Source: Litoribacillus peritrichatus
GTDB lineage: Bacteria > Pseudomonadota > Gammaproteobacteria > Pseudomonadales > Litoribrevibacteraceae
NCBI RefSeq assembly: GCF_039537985.1
Contig: NZ_BAABBN010000017.1
Location: forward strand, 62,001 to 126,000
Direction: 5' to 3'
Length of the DNA stretch: 64,000 bases
Below, piece after piece: positions 34,011-42,174 of the stretch. The notes beneath the pieces are model-generated. The model was not told the DNA's origin and searched no databases. It saw nothing but the letters and a program-made list of their open reading frames with translations. Each line of letters starts with the position of its first letter. Positions within the stretch are counted from its first letter, which is position 1. The position numbers and the translations under genes are program-made.

Positions 34011-34989
34011 GGTATTCCCCTAACTGATGCTTTTTAAGACCCATACTCTCTTGCAGAGCAGTTAAAGCCTGGTGTACATCGGCAATATGGAAAACTCCGT
34101 TCACTTCCGATACGGCAAGTGAACGGTTTAATAAAATGATCTGGCCTGGATAGTAATGATTGAGTTCTGTGATTACATTCTCCAGTGTTTGATTATCAAA
34201 AATTAATTGCTGATTCTGCCAGGCAAGTTGATGAAAGTTTGCAGTTTTAACGGCGGCCAGTTGATCTGCACTATAAGAGACCTGCTTTCCGGCTGTTAAA
34301 GCCGTTTGCTGGTTCGCTGTCGCGACGGACACCTCGCCTTCCTTTACAATGATTTCGACGTCTTCTTGATAGTGGTCAACGTTAAATTGGGTGCCTGTCA
34401 CTTTGGTGACTCCTTCGCCGGCCTTCACCATAAATGGCCTACTCGAGTTTTTAACGACCTTGAAGAATGCTTCGCCTTCTATGAGTTCTATTGAGCGCTC
34501 ATGTTCATTGAAATCAACATTAAGAATGGTGTTGCTGTTCATGAAAACGGTGCTGCCATCCGTTAACTGAAACTCCATTTGTTGGCCTGGTTTGGTGTAA
34601 TAGTCGCTACGCAGTGCTTTGGTATTATTAAATATCATCAAGCCGATAAAGACGGTCAGCATTAAACTGCAGGCAATGGCCAGAGAGTGTTGTGGCCACC
34701 ACGCATTTTTAGGTGAGGTCTTGGCTGCTCGCAGAGCGGCTTCAATTTCTTTTTGATAATCCGGGTAGATTTCCTGTGCTGGTGAATCGACGGCTTGCCA
34801 TAAGCGAACTGCGCTTTGATAGGCATCGCTATGTGCTTGACTCTGTGACTGCCAGCTTTCAAAGGCATCCAGATCTTGCTGAGAGTGAAGATCTGATTGC
34901 AGCTTTGCTACCCATTCTAAAGCTTGATGGTCTATTAATTCTAGGTTGTTTACTACAGGCGCATCAATTTGCTTTAAATTATTGGTCAT
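33994..34989 (-). CDS. fecR: FecR-family anti-sigma/signal transducer
   Basis: 331 residues from the ATG at 34989, preferred because GAGG lies nine bases upstream; a TTG five codons earlier is the alternative. Residues about 10-60 are the cytoplasmic sigma-binding region (ALEWVAKLQSDLHSQQDLDAFESWQ). A single transmembrane helix (about 98-118, LAIACSLMLTVFIGLMIFNN) follows, then the periplasmic FecR domain (GEAFFKVVKNSSRPFMV, VTGTQFNV) and an STN-like C-terminal domain (ELNHYYPGQIILLNRSL). It relays occupancy of an STN-bearing outer-membrane receptor to the sigma factor. The receptor at 24034 is the expected partner. The gene follows fecI on the minus strand. Confidence 0.92.
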   Translation of the reverse strand: MTNNLKQIDAPVVNNLELIDHQALEWVAKLQSDLHSQQDLDAFESWQSQSQAHSDAYQSAVRLWQAVDSPAQEIYPDYQKEIEAALRAAKTSPKNAWWPQHSLAIACSLMLTVFIGLMIFNNTKALRSDYYTKPGQQMEFQLTDGSTVFMNSNTILNVDFNEHERSIELIEGEAFFKVVKNSSRPFMVKAGEGVTKVTGTQFNVDHYQEDVEIIVKEGEVSVATANQQTALTAGKQVSYSADQLAAVKTANFHQLAWQNQQLIFDNQTLENVITELNHYYPGQIILLNRSLAVSEVNGVFHIADVHQALTALQESMGLKKHQLGEYLTVLY

Positions 34990-35093
34990 CACTCGTTGCC
35001 TCAAAGCGTCACTGCTTCTTAATTGTCACATCTTTTTTAATTATTAATGTCTGAGAGTCATCATTAGGACCTTATATTGTAAGACGTCCATGT

Positions 35094-35627
35094 TTAAAAG
35101 CTCCCCCCTTCCCATTTCAATTCTTTTTTACATATTTTCAGTGCTTTACTTATATGCTTTTCAACGGTTTTATGCGAAATCCCCAAATTTTCAGCAACTT
35201 GGCTGTAAGTCAGGCCATTTATCTTATGCAGCAGAAAGACAACCCTGCATTGGGATGGCATTTTTTTAATGGCTTGCTGAAACAAGGCGTATTGTTGTTG
35301 TGACGCGAGTATTTGGTCTGGCGTAGGTGAAGGAGACTTTTGTTGTTTTAGCGTTGTGTCGGGCAAATCAACTTCGGCCAGTCTTTGTTGTTTTCTCCAG
35401 TAGTCAATCACCAGGTTTTGGGCCACCCGAAATAAGTAAGCTTTTACATCTTGAATGTTATCCGGCCGTTCAAGTTGGGAAAACCGAAGATAAACCTCTT
35501 GGGATAGGTCTTGTGCGGCATCAGGCCCTACTTTAAGGGACAAAAACTGATTTATCTCTGAGGCATATTCATGAAATATCGAGGTTAACCGCTCCATGGT
35601 CTGCTTTGACATAACAAAATAACCCAT
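35094..35627 (-). CDS. fecI: ECF sigma factor, FecI type
   Basis: 177 residues. Region 2 is visible as AAQDLSQEVYLRFSQL and YLFRVAQNLVIDYWRKQQR (about residues 35-80), and region 4 as MPSQCRVVFLLHKINGLTYSQVAENLGIS with a helix-turn-helix (about 120-160). Members direct RNA polymerase to iron-uptake genes when the cognate FecR is triggered. An in-frame ATG five codons in (35612) is an equally possible start, since neither has a clear ribosome-binding site. A candidate Fur box lies 27 bp upstream of 35627. Confidence 0.92.
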   Translation of the reverse strand: MGYFVMSKQTMERLTSIFHEYASEINQFLSLKVGPDAAQDLSQEVYLRFSQLERPDNIQDVKAYLFRVAQNLVIDYWRKQQRLAEVDLPDTTLKQQKSPSPTPDQILASQQQYALFQQAIKKMPSQCRVVFLLHKINGLTYSQVAENLGISHKTVEKHISKALKICKKELKWEGGSF

Positions 35628-35653
35628 TTAGGAAATGCAGGCTATATGCTAAT

Positions 35654-35672
35654 GCAAGTGATTATCATTTGG
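35654..35672. promoter_or_regulatory. Fur box upstream of fecI
   Basis: On the minus strand this reads CCAAATGATAATCACTTGC, which keeps the core ATGATAATCA and agrees with the 19-base Fur consensus at 13 positions. Placed where the fecI promoter must lie. Confidence 0.55.
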
Positions 35673-35733
35673 AATAGTGGTTTGGATGAACTTTTAAATA
35701 TGATAAGTGCGACGTAGTTTTATTGTGCGGCAG

Positions 35734-35761
35734 GCTCTCAAACAGTCTGCTGTTTGAGAGC
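35734..35761. terminator. Perfect hairpin between fecI and engB
   Basis: GCTCTCAAACAG-TCTG-CTGTTTGAGAGC, a perfect 12-bp stem located 24 bp past the engB stop on the minus strand. Only weak T-rich sequence follows, so it is a probable 3'-end stabiliser or weak terminator. It marks the right edge of the siderophore block. Confidence 0.5.
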
Positions 35762-35784
35762 ACAACACTCATTAAATGAATGGC

Positions 35785-36441
35785 TTATTCGTCTTCATCA
35801 ATAAGAGCATCAATAAACGGCTCAATGTCTTCGGCACTTAACCATTCGTTGAGACGATTTTTCAATTGATCCAAGCCGTCTCGTTTTAACGCGGAGAAGG
35901 TTTGAACGGAAACTTCACCCTGGAAATCTTTCAGTGCACGGGTAACGTCCAACATGGTGTTTTTGGCCGGGCCTCGTTTCAGTTTATCGGCTTTGGTCAG
36001 CAATACATGCAAAGGCATATTACTTTGCTGAGCCCAGTCAATCATCATCTGGTCAAATTCAGTTAATGGGTGCCGAATGTCACTGACCAGCACCAGACCG
36101 CGTAAAGATTCACGCTCTTCCAGATATTTAGCCAGATTTTTCTGCCACTCCAGTTTGGTTTTCAGCGGCACTTTGGCGAATCCGTAGCCGGGCAAATCCA
36201 CCAGCCTCGTGTTTTCATCGCCTAAGGTGAAAAAGTTGATTAATTGAGTTCGACCCGGTGTTTTACTGGTTCGGGCTAATTTCTTATGTTGGGTCAGGGT
36301 ATTAATGGCGCTGGACTTACCAGCATTCGAGCGGCCGGCAAAGGCAACTTCGGCTCCGATATCCGGCGGACATTGCTTGATGGTAGGGGCACTGGTAAGA
36401 AACGCAGCGGCGTTAAATTTAATTGGGGTTCGTTCAGACAT
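35785..36441 (-). CDS. engB: Ribosome-biogenesis GTPase EngB/YsxC (YihA)
   Basis: 218 residues from the ATG at 36441, preceded by AAGAG; a frame extended by eight residues upstream is less typical. Motifs of the small P-loop GTPase: G1 AGRSNAGKSSAIN (about residue 35), switch/G2 TPGRTQLINFF, G3 LVDLPGYGFAK, G4 TKADK and G5-like SVQTFSALKRDGL. It is needed for 50S subunit assembly. In relatives it stands convergently next to polA; here a siderophore locus of about 12 kb separates them. Confidence 0.95.
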   Translation of the reverse strand: MSERTPIKFNAAAFLTSAPTIKQCPPDIGAEVAFAGRSNAGKSSAINTLTQHKKLARTSKTPGRTQLINFFTLGDENTRLVDLPGYGFAKVPLKTKLEWQKNLAKYLEERESLRGLVLVSDIRHPLTEFDQMMIDWAQQSNMPLHVLLTKADKLKRGPAKNTMLDVTRALKDFQGEVSVQTFSALKRDGLDQLKNRLNEWLSAEDIEPFIDALIDEDE

Positions 36442-36509
36442 GAGTGATCTCTTGTAAAACAGCAAAATGCTAATATTAGGGCTATCTTAGCACGTACCGG
36501 AATAACCGT

Positions 36510-36537
36510 TTGGAAGTTGAGATAGATAGTATATAAT
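36510..36537 (+). promoter_or_regulatory. Sigma-70-type promoter of cytochrome c4
   Basis: -35 TTGGAA (36510-36515), 16-base spacer and perfect -10 TATAAT (36532-36537). It reads towards the cytochrome gene and is divergent from engB. Confidence 0.6.
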
Positions 36538-36665
36538 ACCCGCACTTTTTTGGTGGAGTCTTGGATTTTTCCTCGATTTCAGAGAATTATAATGATGAGG
36601 AGAGCGAAATCGCCTTAATTGCGACTATTTCGCTCACACGTTTAAGAAAAGAAACGGGTTTTCCA

Positions 36666-37268
36666 ATGAAAAAAATCATTCTGACTGCTTTGGTTGCACT
36701 GAGCGTTACGGGTTATAGCCATGCTGAAGGTAATGCGGAAGCGGGTAAGGCAAAAGCTGTAGTATGTGGCGCGTGTCATGGTCCTGATGGAAACAGCGCT
36801 GCACCTAACTTCCCTAAACTGGCTGGTCAGGGTGAAAAGTACCTGTTAAAGCAAATGAAAGATATTAAGGGTGGCGATCGTAACGTCCTTGAAATGACAG
36901 GTATGCTGAGCGCGTCAAGCGATCAGGATCTGGAAGACTTAGCGGCTTACTTCGCATCTCAAAACGGTTCTGTGGGTTACGCAGACAAAGAGCAAGCGGA
37001 AATTGGTGAGAAGATTTACCGTGCCGGTATCGCAGACCGTGGTATTGCAGCGTGTGCAGCATGTCACTCTCCTTCGGGTCAGGGTAATGATGCAGCGGCG
37101 TTCCCTAAATTGGGCGGTCAGCACGCGGCTTATACTGTTAAGCAGTTGAAAGATTTCCGCGACAGCAAGCGCGCAAACGATCCGAATGCGATGATGCGTG
37201 ACAATGCTTATACCTTGCGTGACGATGAAATCGATGCCGTTGCTCAGTACATCCAGGGTCTTCACTAA
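36666..37268 (+). CDS. Dihaem cytochrome c4
   Basis: About 200 residues from the ATG at 36666, where a proper signal peptide begins (KKIILTALVALSVTGYSHA). A longer frame from 36561 would add 35 polar residues ahead of it and is not credible. Two haem-c sites, CGACH and CAACH, lie in two similar halves, and Met ligands are plausible in the LSASS and DPNAMMRDN regions. The protein is a soluble periplasmic electron carrier, usually delivering to terminal oxidases. It lies beside dsbA, as in Pseudomonas, and a strong promoter precedes it. Confidence 0.92.
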   Translation: MKKIILTALVALSVTGYSHAEGNAEAGKAKAVVCGACHGPDGNSAAPNFPKLAGQGEKYLLKQMKDIKGGDRNVLEMTGMLSASSDQDLEDLAAYFASQNGSVGYADKEQAEIGEKIYRAGIADRGIAACAACHSPSGQGNDAAAFPKLGGQHAAYTVKQLKDFRDSKRANDPNAMMRDNAYTLRDDEIDAVAQYIQGLH

Positions 37269-37356
37269 ACAGAAGTCTGATCTGGATCAATAGATGGTCA
37301 ATTAGTCTATTGAGCAGTCGTATAAGGGAACCATCTCTTATTCGTAGCATCTTAAT

Positions 37357-37382
37357 AAAAGGGAGTCTGATGACTCCCTTTT
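37357..37382 (+). terminator. Intrinsic terminator after cytochrome c4
   Basis: AAAAGGGAGTC-TGAT-GACTCCCTTTT, a perfect 11-bp stem; its A/T-symmetrical ends let it work in either direction. Confidence 0.85.
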
Positions 37383-37471
37383 ATTTTGCCTGGAATAAAT
37401 ATAAATTGGATGTCAAAACAGGGCTCCATATATATGGATACGGGATTAAGCACTATTACTAGGAGTAATGA

Positions 37472-38101
37472 ATGAAGAAATTAATGGTTTCCTTGGTGGC
37501 GACGTTTGCGATGTTGCTTTCTCAATTATCGGTAGCGGAGAACTTCGTTGCCGGTAAAGATTATCAGCAACTGCCCTATCCTGTGGCGACCCGTGACGAG
37601 AATAAAATCGAGGTCATTGAATTATTCTGGTATGGCTGTGGTCACTGTTTCAAGTTTGAGCCTATGATCAATCGCTGGATGACGACCGTTGCGGAAGACG
37701 TGGACTTCCATCATCAGCCTGGTGACTTTGGTGGCTGGGCCCCTGAAACACAGTTGCATTATGCGATGGAAGCCGCCAACGTGTTAGAAAAAGGCCGTGC
37801 AGCGGTGTTTAATGAGTATCATGTATTGCGTAACAAGCTGCGCAGTGAAGACAAGCGCATTGCGTTCTTTAAAACCTTGGGTGTTTCTGAAGAAGACTAC
37901 AAAAAAGCCTGGAATTCATTTGCGGTGAAAAGCAAAGTGAACATGGCTCAATCCCGTACACGCAGTTATCGCGTTACCGGTGTACCGGCGATGATCGTGA
38001 ATGGTAAATATCGTGTTGACTCTCGTTCAGCGGGTTCTTTCGATCGTATGCTAAAAGTTGTGGATCATCTGATAGAATTAGAAAGAACGGCCAAAAAATA
38101 A
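37472..38101 (+). CDS. dsbA: Periplasmic thiol:disulphide oxidoreductase DsbA
   Basis: 209 residues with a signal peptide ending SVAEN. The thioredoxin-fold active site reads FWYGCGHCFKFEP (Cys pair about residue 54), i.e. CGHC rather than the CPHC usual for DsbA; this is the dipeptide of protein disulphide isomerase. The cis-proline loop GVPAMIVNGKY is present. The helical insert DFGGWAPETQLHYAMEAANVL matches DsbA. It introduces disulphides into exported proteins. GGAG is seven bases before the ATG. Confidence 0.93.
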   Translation: MKKLMVSLVATFAMLLSQLSVAENFVAGKDYQQLPYPVATRDENKIEVIELFWYGCGHCFKFEPMINRWMTTVAEDVDFHHQPGDFGGWAPETQLHYAMEAANVLEKGRAAVFNEYHVLRNKLRSEDKRIAFFKTLGVSEEDYKKAWNSFAVKSKVNMAQSRTRSYRVTGVPAMIVNGKYRVDSRSAGSFDRMLKVVDHLIELERTAKK

Positions 38102-38139
38102 TTCTCCGGTGATCGGCGAGAGATGAGAGGGATTCTCCA

Positions 38140-39060
38140 ATGCTTGAACGGGTTAAGAAACGAGTAGAACAGGTAAGGGATGCAATCGATGAATTGCGAT
38201 CTCTTTCCCTGAATCGGTCTGAAGTTCAAGCCCCGATTGAATACCCCGCTCAAAAGTATCTGCCCATCATTGAAGATGATGGGTTAGAACACGTTCGGTT
38301 GATCTCGTTTAATATCCAGGTCGGCAATTCCGTTGGCCGTTATCTTCATTATCTGACCCGCAGTTGGCAACACGTCCTGCCCCACTCTGAACGCATTGAT
38401 AACATGGATCGAATCTCCGATGTGTTGTCCCATTTTGATGTGGTGGCGTTGCAGGAGGCCGACGGTGGGAGCCTGAGAAGCGGTTTTGTGAATCAGGTGA
38501 AATACCTGGCTGAAAAAGGCAAATTCTCGTTTTGGCATCAGCAGCTGAATCGTGATTTCGGGCTACTGGCTCAACACGGCAATGGTGTTTTGAGCCGGAT
38601 CATCCCAACCAGTGTGAATAATCATGTTTTGCCTTCATTGATTCCTGGCCGGGGTGCCATGTTCATTGAATATCAAACCACTACCGATGAGCCGCTGTTG
38701 GTGGTGATGATGCATTTGTCTTTGTCCCAACGGGCACAAATGAATCAGCTGGCCTACGTGAAAGAACAGATCGAGAAGTACAAGTATGTGGTGTTGATGG
38801 GGGATTTGAACTGCCATGCGGAGCGGTTATTGGATGATTCCCCGTTGAAAGAAACCTCGCTGGCGCTAGCCACCGATGGCATCAGCACTTTTCCCAGCTG
38901 GGCGCCTCAGCGCGGGCTGGATCATATTCTGATCAGCCCTAATTTAAGAACACACGCCATTGATGTTTTGGATCATCCGATCTCAGATCACCTGCCGGTG
39001 GCCATTGATGTCAGCTTGCCTTCCGGAGTCAGTTTGACGGATCGGGCAAACCAGAGCTAA
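38140..39060 (+). CDS. Endonuclease/exonuclease/phosphatase-family protein
   Basis: 306 residues with the metal-dependent EEP fold. Visible are LISFNIQVGN (first Asn), VVALQEADGGS (metal-binding Glu), LLVVMMHLSLS, VVLMGDLNCHA (catalytic Asp/Asn) and PISDHLPVAIDV (catalytic Asp-His). Relatives cleave phosphodiesters in DNA, inositol lipids or sphingomyelin; the substrate is not visible. There is no export signal, so it is probably cytoplasmic. It lies 38 bp after dsbA, perhaps in the same transcript, and its end overlaps phoR on the other strand by about 30 bp. Confidence 0.88.
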   Translation: MLERVKKRVEQVRDAIDELRSLSLNRSEVQAPIEYPAQKYLPIIEDDGLEHVRLISFNIQVGNSVGRYLHYLTRSWQHVLPHSERIDNMDRISDVLSHFDVVALQEADGGSLRSGFVNQVKYLAEKGKFSFWHQQLNRDFGLLAQHGNGVLSRIIPTSVNNHVLPSLIPGRGAMFIEYQTTTDEPLLVVMMHLSLSQRAQMNQLAYVKEQIEKYKYVVLMGDLNCHAERLLDDSPLKETSLALATDGISTFPSWAPQRGLDHILISPNLRTHAIDVLDHPISDHLPVAIDVSLPSGVSLTDRANQS

Positions 39061-40336
39061 GCACTGACAGCGGAAATTCACAGCTGAATTTACTGCCGTA
39101 CCCTAATTTACTTTCAATCAATAAGTGGCCGTTGTGGCGCATCAGAATATGTTTGGTGATGGCTAATCCCAGTCCCGTACCGCCGGTGTCTGATTTGCGG
39201 CTGGCATCCACACGGTAGAAGCGTTCGGTCAGGTGTGGGATGTGTTTTTGATCGATGCCGGGGCCGTTGTCGATGACATCCACCCGGATACTGGTTTTGT
39301 CGCGGTAACCGGTGATGTCTACCCGGCCGCCTTCAGGTGTGTATTTCACCGCATTGAAGATCAGGTTACTGAAGGCGCTGCTCAGTTCGTCGTAACAGCC
39401 GTCAATTTCAATATCGATCGCCGAAATCTGAATTTCATGGCGACCGTTGCTGAAAGAGCGGGCTTCTGCGGCTAAGTGCTCCAGCAGTTGCTTGAGGTTC
39501 ACCGGTTGCTCTTTCACATTGATTTCGGTGGTTTCCAGACGGGTCAGAATTAGAAGATCATGCACCAGATCTTGCATCCGAACGGCCTGGGACTGCATCT
39601 GATGGTAGATGCGTAACCAGCGGTTGTCGCTTTCGTCCGAGTAATCAATCAGCGTTTCAAGGTAGCCGATTAACACCGTCAGCGGGGTTTTTAATTCATG
39701 ACTGACGTTAGCCACGAAATCTTTGCGCATGCGTTCCAGGTGTTCAATGTGAGTGATGTCCCGCGCGGTAATCAGGCGTTCATCGTTCCCAAATGGGGTG
39801 ATGGTCATTTCCAGGGCAACGCTTTGATTGATCGGGCTGTTGAGCGTTAACGGCGTGGTGTAATCACCGAGTTCGAAGTATTCCACAAAGTCCGGGTCGC
39901 GGATCAGGTTGGTGATGTGCTGACCACCGTCCACCGGTGTTCTGAAGCCTAATAAGGCTTCGGTTGAGCGGTTCCACCACTCCAAAGTGCCATCGCTTTC
40001 GACCATGATGACGGCGTCCTGCAGCGCAGAAGTGGATTGTTGTATTCGGTTGATGATGGTCTGAAGTTTGCGTTTGGCCGTTTGGTGATCACGCTCCTGA
40101 CGGTAAATGGAGTCAAATAATCTTCCCCACAGACCTTCACTTAACGGTAACTTGTCGAGTTCCTGATGTTGCAGCCAGGATTCAAGCCGTGACATTTGGC
40201 GTATGGTCCAGACCACGTAAGCGATCAGGCCGAGAATCAGGCCCACGACGGGATAACCGAATAAATAACCAATGAGGGTGGTGGCCAGCACCAATAAGGT
40301 CACGCGCTGTAATTCAATGTACCAATTACTTAACAC
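39029..40336 (-). CDS. phoR: Phosphate-regulon sensor kinase PhoR
   Basis: 435 residues. Two close N-terminal hydrophobic segments (about 9-44) form the membrane anchor. Then come a PAS-like domain (IQQSTSALQDAVIMVESDG to about residue 215), the phosphoacceptor domain (VANVSHELKTPLTVL, about 228) and the ATPase domain with the N box (AFSNLIFNAVKYTPEG) and G boxes (VIDNGPGI, GGTGLGLAITKHIL). No large periplasmic domain is present, as expected for PhoR, which senses phosphate through Pst/PhoU. It follows phoB on the same strand. Confidence 0.94.
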   Translation of the reverse strand: MLSNWYIELQRVTLLVLATTLIGYLFGYPVVGLILGLIAYVVWTIRQMSRLESWLQHQELDKLPLSEGLWGRLFDSIYRQERDHQTAKRKLQTIINRIQQSTSALQDAVIMVESDGTLEWWNRSTEALLGFRTPVDGGQHITNLIRDPDFVEYFELGDYTTPLTLNSPINQSVALEMTITPFGNDERLITARDITHIEHLERMRKDFVANVSHELKTPLTVLIGYLETLIDYSDESDNRWLRIYHQMQSQAVRMQDLVHDLLILTRLETTEINVKEQPVNLKQLLEHLAAEARSFSNGRHEIQISAIDIEIDGCYDELSSAFSNLIFNAVKYTPEGGRVDITGYRDKTSIRVDVIDNGPGIDQKHIPHLTERFYRVDASRKSDTGGTGLGLAITKHILMRHNGHLLIESKLGYGSKFSCEFPLSVLSSGLPDPSN

Positions 40337-40381
40337 TCAGCTTCCTTACCTAGGCAAGATAATAAAATACAGGGATTCATA

Positions 40382-40414
40382 TCAGAAACGCAGCCTCAAA
40401 GGCTGCGTTTCTGA
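40382..40414 (-). terminator. Strong hairpin between phoB and phoR
   Basis: TCAGAAACGCAGCCT pairs with AGGCTGCGTTTCTGA, a perfect 15-bp stem with a CAA loop. It lies in the 104-bp gap between phoB and phoR. It could reduce read-through so that phoR is expressed below phoB, as an attenuator or stabiliser. Confidence 0.55.
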
Positions 40415-40440
40415 ATGAGGTCATGCTGCAACAGCTTACT

Positions 40441-41136
40441 CTATGCCGCATTTGTGGAAAAGCGATAACCTGTGCCACGAACGGTTTGGATCAAATTATC
40501 ATGACCGGTTTCAGTCAGCGCTTTACGTAAGCGACGAATGTGAACATCCACCGTACGCTCTTCGACATAAACGTTGCCACCCCAGACATGATCCAGCAGT
40601 TGGCTTCTGGAATAGGCGCGCTCCTGATGAGTCATGAAAAACTGCAGCAGTCGGAACTCGGTTGGCCCCATATCCACAGCATCACCATTGGCGATGATGC
40701 GATGGGAAACCGGGTTCAGCTCAAGGCCATTGACCTCGATGGTTTCTTCAATGCCCTGTGGGGTGGTTCGACGCAAGACCGCTTTGAGACGAGCCACCAA
40801 TTCTCTTGGAGAAAACGGTTTGGTGATGTAATCGTCCGCACCCGCTTCAAGGCCCTGAATTTTATTGTCCTCTTCGCTTTTTGCGGTCAGCATGATGATA
40901 GGTACATCTGCTGTCAGCTCATCTTTCTTAAGGCGACGTGCAAATTCAATCCCTGACGCACCTGGTAGCATCCAGTCTAATAAAATTAAATCCGGTTGCT
41001 GATCTACGATGATTGAGTGGGCTTCCTGCGTATGCTCTGCTTCCAGACAGTCATAACCTGCCATTTCCAGAGCGACCATGATCATTTCACGGATAGGCGC
41101 TTCATCATCAACAATAAGAACTTTTTTTCCCGCCAT
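40441..41136 (-). CDS. phoB: Phosphate-regulon response regulator PhoB
   Basis: 231 residues from the ATG at 41136 (a GTG just upstream is the alternative). The receiver domain has the acidic pocket (DDEAPI), phospho-acceptor Asp in LLDWMLPGASGIEF (about 53) and Lys in ITKPFSPREL. The OmpR-type winged helix follows (LLQFFMTHQERAYSRSQLLDHVWG, EERTVDVHIRRLR). It activates phosphate-starvation genes. A Pho box lies in its own promoter region. Confidence 0.96.
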   Translation of the reverse strand: MAGKKVLIVDDEAPIREMIMVALEMAGYDCLEAEHTQEAHSIIVDQQPDLILLDWMLPGASGIEFARRLKKDELTADVPIIMLTAKSEEDNKIQGLEAGADDYITKPFSPRELVARLKAVLRRTTPQGIEETIEVNGLELNPVSHRIIANGDAVDMGPTEFRLLQFFMTHQERAYSRSQLLDHVWGGNVYVEERTVDVHIRRLRKALTETGHDNLIQTVRGTGYRFSTNAA

Positions 41137-41191
41137 CACTTTTGCCTGTTAGTGTGGTTGTTAAAAGACAGTCTTATTAGAAGACACTTTT

Positions 41192-41209
41192 GTTACAAAA
41201 GTATGACAG
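41192..41209 (-). promoter_or_regulatory. Pho box upstream of phoB
   Basis: On the minus strand the sequence reads CTGTCAT-ACTT-TTGTAAC, two 7-base direct repeats of the PhoB-binding type separated by four A/T-rich bases. It lies 56-73 bp before the phoB start, as expected for autoregulation. Confidence 0.75.
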
Positions 41210-41245
41210 GTTTTCGACCGTCTGCGTGTGACAGAGGCGGATTTG

Positions 41246-42121
41246 CTAAAAAAAGGAATCCACCAGAATGCCACTGAAGACTGCAGTGCCTACCCAGTGG
41301 TTGTTCAGAAATGCTTTAAAACACATGTCCGGGTTGCGGTGTTGGGTAAGGACATACTGGTAACCAAATAAGCCGGCGGCGACTGCCAAACCTAGGTAAT
41401 AAGCGACCCCGGCTGAGAGCTGTTGCCCCATCAGCAGCAAGGTGATCATCGTCAGTACCTGAAGACTGATGATGGCGATATTGTCCATTTCGCCAAACAA
41501 AATGGCCGTGGATTTAATGCCGACTTTTAGGTCGTCTTCCCGGTCCACCATGGCGTATTGCGTGTCGTAAGCAATCGTCCAAAGTAATGTAGCTATATAA
41601 AGTAACCAGGTTTCTTCAATCACGGTGCCGGTTTCTGCGGTGAATGCCATCGGTACGGCCCAGCCAAAAGCGGCCCCTAAAAATACCTGTGGAAAGTAGG
41701 TAAAGCGTTTCATGAACGGATAAAGGGACGCCAGAAACACTGCGCCAAATGACATATAAATGGTTTCTTTATTGGTGAACAGCACCAGAATAAAAGAAAT
41801 AAACACCAGCGCACCGAATAAACAGAGTGCTTCTTTGGCGGTCACCCGGCCAGACGTCAACGGCCGCTCTTTGGTTCGTCGTACATGAAGGTCAAAATCC
41901 CGGTCGGCGTAATCGTTGATTACACAGCCGGCCGATCGCATCAACACCACACCCAAAACAAAAATGACCAGATTACTCAGCTGGGGGAAGCCGTCAGCGG
42001 CAACCCATAATGCCCATAGCGTCGGCCATAACAGCAATAAAATGCCGATGGGTTTATCAAGACGCATTAAGCGGGTGTAATCCGGAAGCTGTTGTTTTAT
42101 GTGGGCACTGAGTTTTGGCAT
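41246..42121 (-). CDS. ubiA: 4-Hydroxybenzoate polyprenyltransferase
   Basis: 291 residues with about eight membrane helices. The two catalytic Asp-rich motifs are present: NDYADRDFD (about residue 68, within AGCVINDYADRDFDLHVRRT) and DTQYAMVDREDD (about 192). It transfers a polyprenyl chain to 4-hydroxybenzoate in the inner membrane, an early step of ubiquinone synthesis. It lies 53 bp downstream of ubiC, which makes its substrate, in the expected operon. Confidence 0.95.
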   Translation of the reverse strand: MPKLSAHIKQQLPDYTRLMRLDKPIGILLLLWPTLWALWVAADGFPQLSNLVIFVLGVVLMRSAGCVINDYADRDFDLHVRRTKERPLTSGRVTAKEALCLFGALVFISFILVLFTNKETIYMSFGAVFLASLYPFMKRFTYFPQVFLGAAFGWAVPMAFTAETGTVIEETWLLYIATLLWTIAYDTQYAMVDREDDLKVGIKSTAILFGEMDNIAIISLQVLTMITLLLMGQQLSAGVAYYLGLAVAAGLFGYQYVLTQHRNPDMCFKAFLNNHWVGTAVFSGILVDSFF

Positions 42122-42174
42122 GATTTCCGTTATCTTTCGGTTGGCTCCATGTTGAAGCCTGAATACTAGGAGGA

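Noticed and set aside
36561..36665. Longer start for cytochrome c4
   Set aside because: The added 35 residues are polar and precede a normal signal peptide; the region is promoter and leader sequence.
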